The position numbers were made by a program, and so were the translations under genes. Of a DNA stretch of 64,000 bases, positions 45,019-58,794 are shown piece by piece. The notes under the pieces are model-generated. The model worked only from the letters and a program-made list of their open reading frames with translations. It did no database searches and was not told where the DNA came from. Numbering within the stretch: position 1 is the first letter of the stretch; every line of letters starts with the position of its first letter. The DNA is taken from contig JADNRZ010000005.1 in assembly GCA_015501605.1 (NCBI GenBank), positions 1,488,001 to 1,552,000 of the forward strand, in the 5' to 3' direction. The stretch is from Panaeolus papilionaceus (lineage: Eukaryota; Basidiomycota; Agaricomycetes; Agaricales).

Positions 45019-45845
45019 CGTGGTCGGTGTCGGTGCTGGTAAACGTCGTCGTCGACGAGGAGAAACTTTAGCGGAGGCCCGGTCCGCCAGACAAGATTTA
45101 TTGTGGTCACGTGCGTATCACATTAAGTGGCGGTGCTGGTGTGGGGTTCGATAGCCTCAACGCCCCTGTACAGATGTCTTTCCCCGGCAAATATCGACTC
45201 AATGAACCCACTTCAAGAAAGGGGGTATGACTTTCTCTTAGTTGCTGCTAGACAATGAGATTTCGAACAGAGACGCGCTTGGTCGAACCTAGTTGATTGA
45301 CTCAAAGGTGTACAAAGGGAACCAAATATCAGGGTCCAGAAATTATTGGTAGGGCAGCCGGAATCCCACAGTACCATGGTCCCTGCATAGAGGCACAATG
45401 ACCTCGTCGAACGATGTCGGGTTCTCAGAAGCCAAAACCGTCCATAGTCTGTCTCGAATAGGATGAACCTGACTTCTCGGCTGCTGGAATAATGGACCGT
45501 AATAATCCCATAATGTCTCGCTTTCGTCTATAATAAAGCAGGTTGTCTGTGGCTGGTATCTCCATCTCCCCCTCCTTCCCTATCTGAGTTGGCGTTCTTT
45601 TTTCTCGGTTTCCTCTGGTTTTTTTCTTCTTTTTCATACACCTATCTCCTTCTGTACGACTTCTAACCCGTTACTTTATTGCCTCTCATCTACTTCGAAC
45701 TTCGACACCTATAATAAGGCAGGCCTTTTGAATCACCGGTGGTTCAATATAATTATCAGCACCCTTACTATTTCGCCTACGACACTTCGAGACTTTAACG
45801 ACCTTCGATACTCTTGCCGACGGACTTAACATTTTAATTCTTATA
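45019..45845. other. Divergent promoter region with CT-rich tract
   Basis: Between divergent RPC19 and the 45846 gene. A pyrimidine-rich tract runs from about 45560 to 45680 upstream of the + gene. No gene. Confidence 0.5.
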
Positions 45846-46608
45846 ATGACTGCCTCGACATTGGCCAACGCATCCAACAGCCGCCCAACACTTCCTTCGA
45901 TCCAGGCTTTCGATCAAGGACTTCTTAAAATGAAGCATAGCCCTACCGAGCCTGAGGTTTATAATAAAACCTATGCACGCTTTTTGCGTGAACGTGTTAG
46001 TACTTGTGATACTTTTATATACCATCATCATCCTCAACTTGTTTCTTTTTTCATATTAGGCACAAGCACATCGCTCTTCTGAGCTTTCGGGCAGGACCCT
46101 TGAGCCCCAGGCCTCGAAGGCCTCAGCTGGTATTCCTCACCAGCTTCCCTCGCCTCCTGCCACTCCTCCCCCAACATCGCCCGTTCCTCACATTCCCATC
46201 CTTCGCATGCCACCCACCAGGTTCCGATTGGAAGCCTGTTCAATGGACGAAGCCACAGCACTCTACGTCGTTCCCCCTGAAACGGGTGCCGATGCGGTTT
46301 TCGAAAACGCTGCTGCTGAAATCAAAAAGCACGCCGATCCTCAATACGCTTCAGTGAAGCCCGGAGGATACATTGCCTTTGGCAAAGACGTCATTTCTCA
46401 TTTCAAGAGGAATCCTGGCAAAGGAACTCGGGTGCATCCTTACAGAATCGTTGCATGGACGACATATCTCCCGCCCCCTACAGTTAAAGCTTCGGAGGAT
46501 GGCGGTGTCGGTCCTATCAGGAGAAGACCCTCTTACAGGACCAGGGAGCCTTTGCCCATTACATTTGGACGCATGGACAAGACTCCTGTACGATCAAAAT
46601 CATCATGA
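45846..46608 (+). CDS. Hypothetical conserved-looking protein, two exons
   Basis: Exon 1 (45846 to about 45992) encodes MTASTLANASNSRPTLPSIQ and a short helical segment (YNKTYARFLRER). Exon 2 (about 46061-46608) encodes a Pro-rich linker (PSPPATPPPTSPVPHIPI), then a folded-looking region: RFRLEACSMDEATALYVVPP, AAAEIKKHADPQYASVKPGG, YIAFGKDVISHFKRNPGKGT and RVHPYRIVAWTTYLPPP. The C-terminus is basic (RRRPSYRTREP). I do not recognise the family. The well-formed intron, CT-rich leader and ordered central sequence support a real gene. There is no signal peptide or membrane segment. Confidence 0.72.
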
Positions 46609-47118
46609 CCTCTTTAACGACTGCCACCCTCACCAACGGCAATCTCTGACCCTCATGACTAACGGAAAAACGAAATTCAACGCCCTCACTTCAACTGTAT
46701 CAATACTTTACATTGTAGATATACCCTTATTACTTGTATATCCACATTACCTTACATTTTACCCTGTATAATACGTCTTCGACTTCGTATTCCCTTCCAC
46801 GAGAACGGTGTCGCATCAGTGCCACTTTCTTCTTTGTACATACAATTTCTCGACACCGAGTAGCATTGATGCCTTTCCGCTACGTTGTATCCCTATTCTT
46901 TGTACATACTCCACCGCCTTTCCCAAAAGAATCAAAAGAATGAGCAAATAAACACTTTGAAGCTCGACATCACTTCTTGCGCCATTGTCTTGATTGACGC
47001 GTTGTTGACGCTTGTTTGTACAAGCCATTTTGCCTGGGACGCGTCAATTCCACACGCGTCTTGCCATTGAACTGTGACATTGTCCCTTGCACCACTCCCA
47101 TTCACATCCTTAACAACA
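46609..47118. other. Intergenic
   Basis: 3' flank and promoter of the RPA3 gene. Open frames here are unsupported. Confidence 0.5.
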
Positions 47119-47685
47119 ATGAGCGACGTAGACCACCTTTCCACGCGCGTCAATGCTGCACGTATGGCCGATTTTGTGGGAAAGGAAGTTAGATTGGTTG
47201 GACGGGTTCTGTCGGTATGTTGTCATTGATCATAACACGAGAGAGAACAATGCTCAAGATATTTCATGGAATCTAACATTGAACCAACATCAACTGTTTA
47301 TTGTGGTAAATTTGAACCTTTCTAGGCTGACGGTACCCGAATGACTATTGAGGCATGCGACGGTGGTCAGGTCATTGTCACCAACACAGCTGTAGGCCTT
47401 CATCAATATCTAGACTCGTCTTGTGCTCAAAAGCTTTTTCATCACAGAATGCAGACCACTCAGATGCCTATGTTGAAGTAATTGGCAGGGTTCAAAATGC
47501 TACCACTATCCAGATGCACGCATGCATCAATATGGGCGAGGATCTCGGTGAGTCACTTTTCATCGTGGATTCGTCAGGTTCTTAGGTTCTTACAACCTAA
47601 ACCCCGATTCTCAGACACAAAACTCGTCAACGACACCATTGAGCTTATTCACGACCCTCGATATTATGGCAAAATGTTCTCATAG
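47119..47685 (+). CDS. RFA3: Replication protein A subunit 3 (RPA14-like, OB fold)
   Basis: Smallest subunit of the ssDNA-binding RPA trimer used in replication and repair. Four short exons splice to about 110-120 residues: MSDVDHLSTRVNAARMADFV, GKEVRLVGRVLS, ADGTRMTIEACDGGQVIVTN, NADHSDAYVEVIGRVQNATT, IQMHACINMGEDL and DTKLVNDTIELIHDPRYYGK, then MFS-stop. The order fits the RPA3 OB fold: G(K/R)xVRLVGxV, a central VEVIGxV strand and the C-terminal helix after the LVN-type turn that forms the trimerisation bundle. Nuclear. Confidence 0.88.
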
Positions 47686-48009
47686 ATGCTAATTTTGTGC
47701 TTTTTCATGTTTTTGGAGGTCAGTCTTCATTCATTGTTCCCCCGCTTTGTATATTAATCTGATCACAGGATCACAGGATTTTCAACCATCGCTTTGTCGC
47801 AAACCTTGTACAATTATTTCTTGAACCTATTTAATATCTCTTGTTGCCAAAAAATGACCGCGATGATCTGGTGACTCGAGGTCACCGACACTGCAAATTA
47901 ACCACTCGAAGGCGATATCAACGCCTCTTCAGGATTTTTATTTGGTTAGGTTTCAGATAGAACTGCCAAAAGAGTTGCGAAGGAGTTGCTAACAATTTTA
48001 GAAGCAAGT
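47686..48009. other. Convergent 3' spacer
   Basis: Between the stops of RPA3 and the ASCC2-like gene. Nothing is recognised. Confidence 0.5.
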
Positions 48010-50552
48010 TCAACCACCAGGAGGAATTCCAGCCCCAGCTTTGGCCATTTTCTTATCATGGCCTCGTTTTCGATTATGATTAGCCCGACTGGCCTTGTTC
48101 TTATCCTTCCAAGCTCGTTCCCGAGCAGAATTAGCGTCGCCTCCACCACCTCCACCTCCTCCTCGCCCACCACTACCACCACCACCCCGCCCACGGCCAC
48201 GGCCACCACCTCTCCCTCGTCCTCGATGCCCGGATCCTGATGCTTCACGAACTTTCATACCCTTGACGTTTCCTCTGAAAGAAAGGGATCCGGTGTGTCT
48301 ATCGATCACCTTTTGCTTGCGAGCAGGCTAATCAGATAAAAATAGTGAGCAAACGATCAATAGCAAAAATTTGAAAAAGCAGCAGTATACGTACATCTCT
48401 CTCAAGCATAACTGCCCAGCCTTCAATTTGCCCATCGTCCCAACCAGTCTTGTCTTTCAACTCCTTCCTAGCCTTGCTTCTGCGCGTATTGGCATCGCGC
48501 TGGAATACAGCTGCGTCTTCGATGTATGCCAGCTCAATCATGATTTCCGGCGTCACGGGGGCATCAACACCCTCCCCTTCATCCTCATCATCCGCAGAAA
48601 GATCTTCATCTGCAGAGTCATCCTCTCCACCCGCATCACGGACATGGAAATGAGCAGCTTCAGTGAGGAGATCGTCTTCGTCATCTATCAGACCGTTGTC
48701 CGTTTTTTGTTTGCCCTTGGCTTGCTTGTGCTTTTCCTCTTTATACTCCGCAAAAGGATCACCAAGCTCTGATTCATCTTCCGAATCAGAAATTGCTTCA
48801 GCGCGTCGCAAGATGTCTGCTTTCATTTGTTCCATGAAACTGCGATCGGCAAGTGGATTGAGTGAGGGGCTGAAGAGGATATGCTTAAGCGCTAAGAAAA
48901 ATCAAAACCAAAACCAACGGAATTTACCTTTCTGCCCTCTTCCCAACTCTGATTTTGGACGCGTCGAGCTCCTCATCATCGAAGACATTTCGGCGTTGAG
49001 ACAGATCATAATCGCTGACAGGGGGAACAAGAACAGCTTTTGGTTGAACAGGTACTGGCTCTGCATCGACCCCAATGCCTACACCTTCTGCGCCTTCCAA
49101 CAATGCTCCCAGAACTTGTTCCGGATCACCGCCGTATTTTTGTGACAACAAAAGTTTCCGAATGAGTGCGTTGGGGGTATCTGGTAGGATATCTAAGATT
49201 TGTGAGCCCTTCAGGGTAATCTCCAGTTCTTCCTCCGCTGACAGAGTTGTTTTGGGTGGCGATGGCGTGGGTATGCCATTATCTTTGCGTGTCCCAGAAG
49301 CCGATTCCGCAGCAGGTGGTTGGGAGGAAGTGTGGGCTGAGTTATTACCAATTCCTAGAGGCAACCCTGCACTGTGAAGAAGAAGTTTGAGTGCGCCGTT
49401 TCCTCTGTCGTCCGTGTTTAGGTCTGCCAAGGAGCTTTCTAGAAGATCGAGCCTGACGTCCCTCTCATCAGCCTTTTGAAGGACGCGGGACAAGGTCTTC
49501 TCTACTGGGTGGGCGTTGTTATAGTCCGTGAGGAGAGAACGATTGAGGTATGGCGTAGGTGGGATGGAAGATGAACCTCCTGGTCCAGCTGACGGTCTTG
49601 AGGAAGATGAGCCACCGCCTTCCAATAGTTTGAAGATCAACGCAAATGCCTTCTCGCCTTTGAATGCCAGTTGGATACCCGCGGAAGCGGCAGCCAAGTC
49701 ATCCAGCATTGTACTGAACACGATGTGAAACGCGTCCAAAAGTGTAACCTTGGTCTCTATCCAAATTCGTTGCCAGTCATCAGCATCATCATCGTTTCTT
49801 GAGGGGGATGTGAGGTTTCGTGGGTCGATGGAGGCAATCCGTTGATTTAGCTGTCCTAATCCACCGTATGCTGTCGCCATCCTGGTTAAGCCATCTTCAT
49901 ACGACTGCGCAACCGCCAACAAAAATGATGAAGATGGATCCTCGCTATCGTTATCAAAGAAGGGTCGAATAAACTCTGGACAATTTTTGGCACCTCGCAA
50001 AAATGCCGTGATGCATTCTGCCACCTTTCGCTGGGCGTAGAGACCTTGGGCATGTGAAGGAGGAGAGTGTAGCAACCTGATAAACCCAGGGACCAGTTCT
50101 CTTGTGATATCAGAAACCAAGGATGTAGAGAATGGAGATGCTGCTACAGCCTTGAAAACATCGCGCAGTTTGGAAGGAGAGGTTCGGGAGTAGACGACAG
50201 ACAGATCCAACAGTGTTTGGAGATCTAATCCCCCACCTCCTTGTATTTTTGACATGGCTACCTTTTCTGCGAGGAGTAACACCCTTTTACGGACAAGCAC
50301 CGCGTTGTTGGACGCTTTTTCGAGTTTCAAAACCCCTTTGTGTTCTGGCCATATCCACCCATCCAAGACCTCTGTAGCCGTATGGTTGGCGTATGTAGCA
50401 AGAAAGGTGTAGGTCGAGTTTGCGTCTCGTTTTTCAGGAGGTAACTCAAGGACATTAGCAAGTGCATTCGCGATAGACCGAAATAATGAAGCTGACTGCG
50501 ATGATGGTAATCCCTTACGGGAGGCAGAGGAGGGGTAACCTTGTAATCGCAT
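48010..50552 (-). CDS. CUE3: ASCC2/Cue3-like ubiquitin-binding protein (ribosome quality-control trigger complex)
   Basis: Homologue of the CUE-domain subunit of the ASC-1/RQT complex that helps split ubiquitinated, collided ribosomes. Exon 1 (50552 to about 48928) encodes an all-helical N-terminal region (ANVLELPPEKRDANSTYTFL; LDGWIWPEHKGVLKLEKASN) and, near residues 445-485, the CUE domain (QILDILPDTPNALIRKLLLS, QKYGGDPEQVLGALLEG). Then RRNVFDDEELDASKI. Exon 2 is acidic (AISDSEDESELGDPFAEYKE; DEDDLLTEAAHFHVRD). Exon 3 ends in an RGG/RGR-rich segment (GRGRGGGRGRGRGGGGSGG), and a basic tail NHNRKRGHDKKMAKAG, typical of this family. The best acceptor for exon 2 is CTCTTCAG, giving continuous frame into PSLNPLADRSFMEQMKAD. 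Cytoplasmic. Confidence 0.9.
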
Positions 50553-51108
50553 CGTACTAGGTCATGAACGTGAAGGAGAATGGCCGAGTCAGCAATCATA
50601 CATCATAGGTCAGCCTAATTAGGCAACTATGTACGTCTTTTCCCACAATTGGACATCATAGACGGGGATTAACCCGACCCTTTTCAGGATCCTGAGTCGA
50701 GTGACGTTCGGATACCCTCAATGTCGCTGTTCTAACCACTTATGTATATCCAGGGCCACTAAGCGGTAACCTCAATATGTATGCACATTATATATCGAGA
50801 GAACAGTAGCCGAGTATCTTGGGAAAACCGAAAACGCACCGGTGTTCGATCCAGGTAAGTCTTCTGCAAGCTTTCGAATTGTTTCGAAATCTCGCGGGGA
50901 TAACAAGATTTCGTAGGCAATCGTTTGTCGTCGAGAAACGCTCAGTTCAAATATCGAGGGGATGGTCAAGTTTGAAATTTGATAGTAAAAATGTAGATTT
51001 TTATCCATTCGACACTGTGCATCGATTTCGGTATGTAATTACATAGTAATATACAGCAGACTCTAATATAAATTAAATAAATAATCCAGGGTATATCTCA
51101 TAACCGCA
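50553..51108. other. Intergenic
   Basis: Promoter of the ASCC2-like gene and 3' flank of the small secreted protein gene. A TTCGATCC string near 50850 resembles a tRNA B box but cannot form a T arm. No gene. Confidence 0.5.
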
Positions 51109-51829
51109 TTATTGCGGTTCAGGCTTTCTTTTCACATTGCGCGGTTTGACGAACGCCCCCTTTTCATCCAAAGTCCACACTTCGATGATTTCTACATAAG
51201 GATTGAGTTGAAGCTCTGGTTCCTCCACGTTGAGCCATACGCAGTATTCCGGGACATGGTTGGCAACCAGTGCATACACCTTCTTCTCCCTCGCCATTTG
51301 CGCGAGTGCCCTTGAAACTTCAGTCCAATCCTCGACCGTCCATTTCTTGGAGGCTTCGGTTTGCTTGTTCGCCTTCACAATATCATCCACTGTCTTGCAT
51401 TTATGTATCTTCGAAAAAGCAGGCATCTTGTAGTAAGACTTCGATAGTTTTCCATTCTTTCCTTTGCTTCGGCCGCAATAAAAGCACAAGGTGGGGTTGT
51501 TGATAATATGTTTGTTATTTGGATTTCGAATAAAGTCGATGGCTTTTTGTGCGGTCCTGTAAATGTGAATAGAAAGGGTAGTCAGTATAGTTGATTCAAT
51601 AATGGAGTATGCTGATACTCACTCGGACACAGGACCAATTCGACGATCGATATCGACGCTGACCTAGGTTTATAGAATGGTTAGAACGTTTCATTAAGCA
51701 ACTGAATCTCGTCCAACACACTTCTTGTCCTTTAAATACATCTGTGGGTAAGGCGCGTGCGATGGTCACTACTGCATGTAGGCAGCAAAGCAATAAAGGG
51801 ATGAGAGTGTGGGGGACGATGTACTTCAT
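51109..51829 (-). CDS. Small secreted protein with CxxC motif
   Basis: Three exons join in phase to about 190 residues. The start at 51829 gives a clear signal peptide MKYIVPHTLIPLLLCCLHAV with mature start near ALPTDVFKGQE. Then VSVDIDRRIGPVSETAQKAI, DFIRNPNNKHIINNPTLCFY, CGRSKGKNGKLSKSYYKMPA, a Lys/helix-rich middle, and KVYALVANHVPEYCVWLNVE, EPELQLNPYVEIIEVWTLDE, ending KPRNVKRKPEPQ-stop. The layout resembles a family of agaricomycete small secreted proteins of unknown function. A role as a secreted factor is possible, but nothing in the sequence shows an activity. Confidence 0.75.
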
Positions 51830-54161
51830 GGATAAGGAGGTCGGAAAGTATGACGACCTTCAAATTGTTCTTGAGGCTCTAATCGACCAGCGACTAAGTG
51901 GAAATGTGGGGGTACGTTTCGAACGCTAACGAAAATAGGTGAGGGTATATTCTGCGCTTTTATACCTTTTTGCTCGAAACATCTGGATAGTTATATTGCT
52001 ATTCAGGAAAACGAACCGGTCCATTTTTTGGGCAGTTTACCTATGTTGAATTAGCCGCGATTGGGCTGCATGGTGGCATAGTGACCGGTCACAAAACAGC
52101 TTTTTTTTTTCTTTTTCTTTTTGGAAATATATAGAATGAGCGGTGATTATATTATTTAACGATCGGTCCACTATGGCGACCCTGGGCTAAGTACGGAGTC
52201 CGGACGATAGCAAGACGATAAGGCTCCGAAAATAATTAGGTGATCGCTATACTAGGTTTGATATTTGTAATCTAGAATGTAAATTGTATTGAAATTGTAA
52301 TCAAGGCCACAATGTAGAGGGGCAAGTACACGCTTGTCAAGGGGAGCATTTGACCTCGATTCATTTCGAAGAAAGTCGTGAGGGGTTATCTGGAGAAAGC
52401 CCTATGAATATGAGGGGTAGTATTACAGATTGAAATACCCCAGCTGGAAGGTAGGTGCATAATACTCGCAACCACGTTGCTTTAAGATATGCAATGGGAT
52501 GAGGGGAGTGTGAACGCGCCCGAGTTTAGTGGACATCCACTTCACAAGAAACTTCATCCCTCTTGGGAAGAACCTACAGTCAGCAAGACATGCGTCAGAT
52601 GTCTTTAATAATGAACCTAGCACCGAACATTAATATTAATTATTTTCAGTTTTTCCTTGTCTTTTTTCTTTTTTAGATATGAAGGGGCGACCACCTTGTT
52701 AGAGCCCGCGATTGAAGCCTATGATCAAAATATATTTAAACCCATACCTTTGGAAGGCCTATCACGACCTGTTATGTTGTGCCAAAAAAACTACAGTATT
52801 GTTGCGCTCTACACCTGGGCTCCAAAGCTGAGGGTTCACGTCTCCATCATATCTTACTGTTGTTGCAACCACTGATAATCAAGTGTCAAGACTCTCGAGG
52901 TTTCTTTTTAATAATAAGATCGGAACCCCTGAAAAGGAAAGGTCCAACCAATCCCACTACAAGTCAATACACACGGTCTCGCTACTTTATGCAATGCATG
53001 GCGAAACCTAAACCCTTTTGCAATATGAGCTAATTCAAAGAGCTGCGGCTAGGGACGTTTATATTCACGAAACACCTTGCCCACATTAATAAGCCAGCTC
53101 CAAGCCAGAGCCAGGCTCCGCAGCAATTACTAGGGGTTATACGTAGCCATGATATATATCCAGAAGCATGCCCTTACATACATACAAGTGCAAACTGAGT
53201 ACACGCTTACACTCCGGTGATTGTATTCGTATGCATACTGTCTGTGGTCTCATATTCAAACACCGTCACAATATAGTGAGGTTACGATTGCTTCGAGAGG
53301 ACTTTTGCAAGAATATGACGGAGATAGGGTCGATGGCAAGTCGATCAATATATCTGCGATTATTATCAACAACGGCATCATCTTTGCACCTACTTAATCA
53401 GGAGGTAAAGCGCTGATTGTACCAAAAGTGCAAGTGGTGACTAGTGACTTCTCAAAGGGCCGAATAGGCCCAGGACTGCTGTTGCGAGGTTCAAAATCAA
53501 ACTTTAATCAAGTTCGGAAAATAGCAAAAAGCTAAAAGGGTGCGTGGATATGTTAGCTCTTAATGAAGACACAATAGAGGCCTTTTTTTTTTTTTGACAG
53601 TTTGTACTGAAGGCTTGAAACGACAGATAGACGCGACCCTTTCGGAATCTTTGCCAGGTCCAGGAATGGTGTACATGTTTGTGTATACCTGAGCTAGAGG
53701 GAAAGGGAAAAACAAGTACATTTCCCTCTGAAGCTTAGCAAGACTAGTTGGTTCGCAACCTTTTGCCACTGCGTCTAAGTACCTCCAGACAGCATACATC
53801 CTTTGCGGATCCGTGGGAAAAGGTGTACCTACCCGTCACTGCCACTTTGATGTCATCCACTTTGTTACCCACCCTTTCAAGTTGCTTTCAAGGTTGGCGC
53901 AGGGATTCCGTGGACGATTAAGCAACCGCGTTCGAAAATTCTCCAACTATAACTCGGTGTTCACCAGACAGGCATCAATGATCAGATCACCTGATGATGG
54001 CTCATGGAGGCACCCATGAAAACTGTTGATATCGAATTCACCCTCGCTCTGTGTGGTTGATGATAGAATCACGTTAGACCTCATAACTCAGAAATCCCTC
54101 CATCACTTTATCACAACGATAAATAAATTGATATCAATTCCACCCCCCCATCAATCCTCAA
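51830..54161. other. Gene-poor stretch, about 2.3 kb
   Basis: AT-rich with homopolymer runs (T-rich near 52100-52130; T13 at 53583-53595), the 8-bp palindrome GTCCGGAC near 52200, and scattered open frames shorter than 83 codons, none with splice partners or domain signals. It may contain decayed mobile-element DNA, but no terminal repeats or polymerase fragments were recognised. Confidence 0.45.
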
Positions 54162-54490
54162 TCATCCATCATACACAGTTTCCAGCGTCCCTTTCTCATT
54201 TCTCTTCTGTATCAACGCCTCGACCTCCTCCAGCGTCAACAACTCGCTTGCATTCTCAAACTGCATGATTTCCTCAGCGCTGAAGCCACGCGGGGGGTTG
54301 TAGCTCAAGTAGCCAATATTGCCGTTCGCGAACGTGACCAAGTCCACGTCGGGGGGCGGATCAGCTTCGACTATCCAATTCTTTGGGTCCTGTCGAAAGC
54401 CTTGTTAGAGACATGTTTCTCTCGTAACATAACACAACATACCCTGTCACTGGTGGGATCTACCTGCTGTTTAGCTTCGGATTCCGACAT
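54162..54490 (-). CDS. Small conserved-looking acidic protein
   Basis: Two exons split by an intron of about 55 nt: MSESEAKQQVDPTSDR joined to DPKNWIVEADPPPDVDLVTF. The rest reads ANGNIGYLSYNPPRGFSAEE, IMQFENASELLTLEEVEALI, QKRNEKGTLETVYDG-stop. About 90 residues, acidic and probably soluble, with a C-terminal helical region. The family is not recognised. The compact gene with a clean intron and a conserved-looking amphipathic C-terminus supports it as real; a partner subunit or small regulator is possible. Confidence 0.68.
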
Positions 54491-56674
54491 TCTTTTACTC
54501 GTTATTGCTGGTGGTTGGTCTTGAAAGGGGTTGATGTGAGTTAAAGGAGTAGACAGAGGGTGCCCCTTTATAAGCAAGTTGGTGGACAGCATGGTGGCAA
54601 GTACTGCCTCTCCGAACAGGTGTCGGAAGTTGACCATTGTTGGCCATCAACAAGCTACTCTGAAACCTCCATCTTTTATGATCTTCTGCACTGCAGTGTT
54701 GAATACCCCAGGCTATGCTAGATCATTTTCAGTCTTTTCTGGACCTCATTTTTCCATTTCTGTGATATAACTAAGCCGCCGAACGCCTGTAACATATATT
54801 TTTGTCCCAATTCCTGTGCGTTGTTACCTCACCCCAGTATGATATTGAACGCCATCCATTTCTGATTCTTATCATCAAAGTATATCATATATATAACCTC
54901 ATCTCGTCAGCACATCAAAACCCTACCATCGGCTACATGCAACGATTGATGACGAGAATAGCAGTACTTTCTATAAATAGACTCCAGAACGGGTTGGTAT
55001 CAGTATCGAACAGACGTGACTCGTGAGAGACACCCAGTTCCGACTCGGATTACGACTCTTACATACTACACACATTGAATAAAGCATTACCCGAATGTAT
55101 TACGGTCCATAGGGACATCTAGACGCCTGGATTCGAAAGCACCTGATTTTCGGATCGCCCAGTTCCGGTTGCAGCACCAGCGTCACAAATTCTAAACCTT
55201 ATCAACCCTGTTGCTCAATCGAGGATCCAGAACCCTCGAACTCGAAGTTCTTCTATCAGTCTAACCAACGCATGAAGTATCCACTCCCACGAAGCTCTTC
55301 CTCTTCTCTCCCCTCATGCACGAGTTATTAATATCGCTACGAACTTGCAAACTCGGAATCTCGACTTCTCCTCAGATCTAACGTTAACTCTAACCTAATC
55401 CTAACATCTAAACAGTGACATTCAAGTCTAATCTTATTCTCAATTCACCGAGAGTTGAACAGGACACAAGAAGGTGTGGCACTGAAGCACGAAGAAGCCA
55501 GAAATCAAGTCTACAACTACGAATTCAAAGTCGATTTATCATCGTCGTCATAAGGAAGCTTCACTTCGCATTAATTTAAAATTACATTCGAAATTCAACG
55601 TCCATCGTAATGCCTCATGCTCTCGTCATTACGTCAATCAAGCGTGCAAGTCAGCGTAGACGCCAAGAAAGGGGTCCAGGCGGTATCCGGAGTCCCGATC
55701 GTGGAATACCTGATTGGCACGTGATGAGATGACAAATGAAAAGCTGTGTCAATCCCAATGACATCATCTTTGGCACTATGATCCATGCCTCGCCCTCCAG
55801 CATCATCGTGTTGGGTCGCATGCCCGACAAAAAAACCGCTCGCGGCATCTAATAACGCCGATAATTACCGGCGACGACGTCGAGCGCTCATAGGGAAGTA
55901 AGTCGTGCAAGGGCTGCGAAACGTGCAACCGTCGAGCACGGAAATGAACGCAAGCTTCCAACACAAAAGGCATGAAAGCACAATCAAAAGCACCGGGGAA
56001 AAGAGACAAGTCAATAATTAAAAAATGAAGAGAAAAACAGGAGCGAATGAAGATGTCAAGCCCTCAGTATAAATATGCAAAGTGGGACAAATGAGAAACC
56101 ATAACCAAACGAGAAAAATCAACGAGGACGCGATTAAAACGTGGTGCTGAGAAGAAAGTGTCGAGGAATCTAGGTCGACGAGGTAGGAACAACCAGCGAT
56201 CAATGAGATCGAGAGAAGAAGAGAGATGCCCCGGGCAGAGCGGCGCGAGTGAGGGGGAACAAGTGATATGTGTGGGGTAATATAGAATATACAGTCAACC
56301 GCGACGAGAGACAGAGATAGGACACAAACACGAAACAAAAAATATAAGGTGAAAAAAATGAAGGACGAGGGTAAACATACGTCACAATATAAAAAAAGAG
56401 TAAAGAAGGAAAGACCGCTGAAAAATGAGTAAAGAGAGTAGACTAAGTAAATAACCAACGACAACAAAGATGTTTGGCTGAATGAATGAATGATGGGAGA
56501 GATGGTAGGCCGGGCGTGGTCGTTCAATCGCAAGGAGTTGCATGCGGGTGTAAAAAAAGAAAGAAAAGTTTAGGTAGAGAGACAAAGCAAAAAGAAATAA
56601 CCCATCCGCCCAAAAGAGAGGTCCATTCATCATCCCAATCTGTATCATCGTCATATCCCTGTTACCCTACTTCA
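54491..56674. other. Gene-poor stretch, about 2.2 kb, purine-rich at right
   Basis: Between two minus-strand genes. 55020-55600 is AT-rich without open frames. 56000-56640 is strongly purine-rich on the + strand, so the minus strand is T/C-rich. This produces long hydrophobic-looking open frames (for example 56018-56533) that are compositional artefacts; it may be PP1 3' UTR. No gene is supported. Confidence 0.5.
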
Positions 56675-58338
<1,664 letters not shown>

Positions 58339-58794
58339 TGTGATTGAAATTCAAGCTGTTGTAGATTTTAAAAGTGCTAGCGCCTGTTCAGGTTTTTGAA
58401 GGACAGGAAGATGAAGATTGGGCGTTAAATGAGGCAAAAGACTCGAGAAAAAAGAGTGCGGGGTTGGACGGTAGGAAGATAAAGCTTGTTGGGTTTGTGA
58501 CTTGTCCTTTGTTGAAAAATTTAAAGGATTTATGGCCTTGTTTAATTTGATAATATAGGGATTAGAAGAAAGAAAAGAAAAGGGAATAACTGATTCTCGT
58601 AGATGGACAAGAATGAAGTATCGATGGTGGGCGGTGCAGATAACAGGAAACAGAGAAACACTTGAACACATAACACAAAACTGGTAAAAACTCGTGGGAA
58701 TATTTCCTTTTTTTATTTTACTTTTTTTTTAACGATCAAATTCAATTTATTTAAATACAACTCCTACAATGAATGTCCAATATATATTTACAGT
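58339..58794. other. Intergenic
   Basis: PP1 upstream region and 3' flank of the PH-domain gene; short T-rich runs near 58705-58735. No gene. Confidence 0.5.

Noticed and set aside
48095..48331. Polyproline open frame on the + strand
   Set aside because: Antisense of the Gly/Arg-rich tail of the ASCC2-like gene.
50840..50865. TTCGATCC string resembling a tRNA T loop
   Set aside because: Flanking bases do not form a T stem, and no upstream A box lies at a proper distance.
55380..55420. TAAC-rich stretch reminiscent of telomere repeats
   Set aside because: Units are irregular (TCTAAC, CCTAAT, CCTAAC) and occur only a few times, within ordinary AT-rich DNA.
56018..56533. 171-codon minus-strand open frame rich in Leu, Phe and Ser that looks like a membrane protein
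   Set aside because: It arises from a T/C-rich tract; the repetitive SLSLL/FFF composition and lack of loops or splice context indicate a compositional artefact.
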